Shown here piece after piece: positions 63,774 to 64,000 of a stretch of DNA of 64,000 bases. Where the stretch lies: contig AP031382.1 in assembly GCA_040371205.1 (NCBI GenBank), forward strand, positions 1,919,562 to 1,983,561, read 5' to 3'. How positions within the stretch are numbered: position 1 is the stretch's first letter; every line of letters begins with the position of its first letter. Both the position numbers and the translations under genes were made by a program. The notes under the pieces are model-generated. The model did no database searches. It had not been told where the DNA came from and saw only the letters and a program-made list of their open reading frames with translations. Source of the DNA: Rhodanobacter sp. Lineage in GTDB: Bacteria > Pseudomonadota > Gammaproteobacteria > Xanthomonadales > Rhodanobacteraceae.

Positions 63774-63811
63774 TGGTTTTCCCCTGTCCTTGTTGTGTCC
63801 CTCTCGGGATC

Positions 63812-64000
63812 TTAGGTCACTTCCCGAAGCTGGTTCCAATCCGTCGTGTAGCACGGGCTGAGCATCTCGCGGCGCATCGTCCAAGCTCGGGGTGATCGCA
63901 CCCCAGCACTGCCAATCCCCATGGTGCCCCTTCCCCATTTGCTGTTGGCTTTGTCGAGAACGCTCATGAGTTTTTCGCGGCGCACATCCTGTTCGGGCGG
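63812..64000 (-). CDS. umuC: DNA polymerase V catalytic subunit UmuC, C-terminal fragment (cut by window edge)
   Basis: The minus strand is open from the right edge to a TAA at 63812-63814 and encodes the last 62 residues of UmuC. The diagnostic segment is DKANSKWGRGTMGIGSAG, followed by WTMRREMLSPCYTTDW, the conserved C-terminus that binds the UmuD'/clamp partners (DUF4113). The rest of the gene, and probably umuD, lie outside the window. UmuDC copies are common on mobile elements and are SOS-induced. Confidence 0.88.
   Translation of the reverse strand, partial: PPEQDVRREKLMSVLDKANSKWGRGTMGIGSAGVRSPRAWTMRREMLSPCYTTDWNQLREVT

Larger units (their letters stand above)
60936..64000. mobile_element. 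Integrated genetic element in tRNA-Lys (left end; continues past window)
   Basis: The element begins at the broken tRNA-Lys and holds a tyrosine integrase (plus strand), a nuclease gene and the end of umuC (both minus strand). The 190 bp before the integrase contain a direct repeat GGGGGCCAAG (twice, separated by one base, about 61103-61123) and an inverted repeat CATGGGT/ACCCATG, which look like integrase arm or excisionase sites. Protein composition is more Lys-rich than the neighbouring core genes. The right boundary is not in the window. Confidence 0.8.

Noticed and set aside
63774-63938. Extended N-terminus of the Mrr-like nuclease from an ATG at 63938
   Set aside because: This stretch overlaps the umuC 3' end in another frame; the umuC reading is strongly conserved and a GTG with a good Shine-Dalgarno at 63773 gives a sensible start.

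Overview
The window is high-GC DNA from a gammaproteobacterium of the order Xanthomonadales, most likely Rhodanobacteraceae (Rhodanobacter, Dyella, Frateuria or a relative). This rests on protein character and gene order: a zinc-less L36 as the rpmJ gene, the blocks tig-clpP-clpX-lon-hupB-tRNA-ppiD, hrcA-grpE-dnaK-dnaJ, carA-carB-greA, cmk-rpsA-ihfB-lapA-lapB, and recN / fur-bamE-rnfH-ratA-smpB. Genus is an inference; no rRNA lies in the window.

Layout. 1-11.4 kb (minus strand): ihfB, lapA-lapB (LPS synthesis control), a WbpL/WecA-type polyprenyl-P glycosyltransferase, a WbpM-type nucleotide-sugar dehydratase, galU, and a giant thioester alpha-2-macroglobulin cut by the left edge; this block serves the cell envelope. 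11.4-14.3 kb: rpsA and cmk. 14.4-18.1 kb (plus strand): acyl-CoA-binding protein, a frameshifted 2,4-dienoyl-CoA reductase, a LysR regulator and rpmJ; a probable C-rich sRNA is encoded on the minus strand upstream of the LysR gene. 18.2-23.1 kb: greA, carB, carA from a recognisable carA promoter. 23.2-26.1 kb: a 2OG-Fe(II) oxygenase, a CaCA-family exchanger behind a yybP-ykoY manganese riboswitch, and dapB. 26.1-31.7 kb: the heat-shock operon hrcA-grpE-dnaK-dnaJ with a TMEM175-like channel gene inside it.

31.7-38.7 kb: recN, a divergent histidine kinase/response regulator pair, a structured GGA-rich RNA gene with its own terminator, fur, bamE, rnfH, ratA, a cluster of stem-loop repeats and smpB. 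38.7-47.4 kb (accessory): a secreted BNR-repeat protein divergent from a FecA-like TonB receptor, then a DGPF protein, a VOC protein, an ECF42-type sigma factor and a PP2C phosphatase. 47.4-51.5 kb: dnaQ, rnhA, a YafS-like methyltransferase, gloB and mltD, as in enterics. 51.5-60.7 kb: ppiD, tRNA-Asp, tRNA-Val, hupB, lon, clpX, clpP, tig, tRNA-Leu (protein quality control). 60.9-64 kb: an integrated element in a tRNA-Lys(CUU) gene, with a tyrosine integrase, an Mrr-like nuclease and the 3' end of umuC; it continues past the right edge.

Most noteworthy are two probable small RNA genes (about 16.8-16.9 kb and 35.9-36.1 kb), the manganese riboswitch on the exchanger, a dispersed stem-loop repeat with covarying stems (five copies), and the tRNA-Lys island carrying umuC plus a nuclease. 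No CRISPR array, rRNA or insertion sequence was seen.
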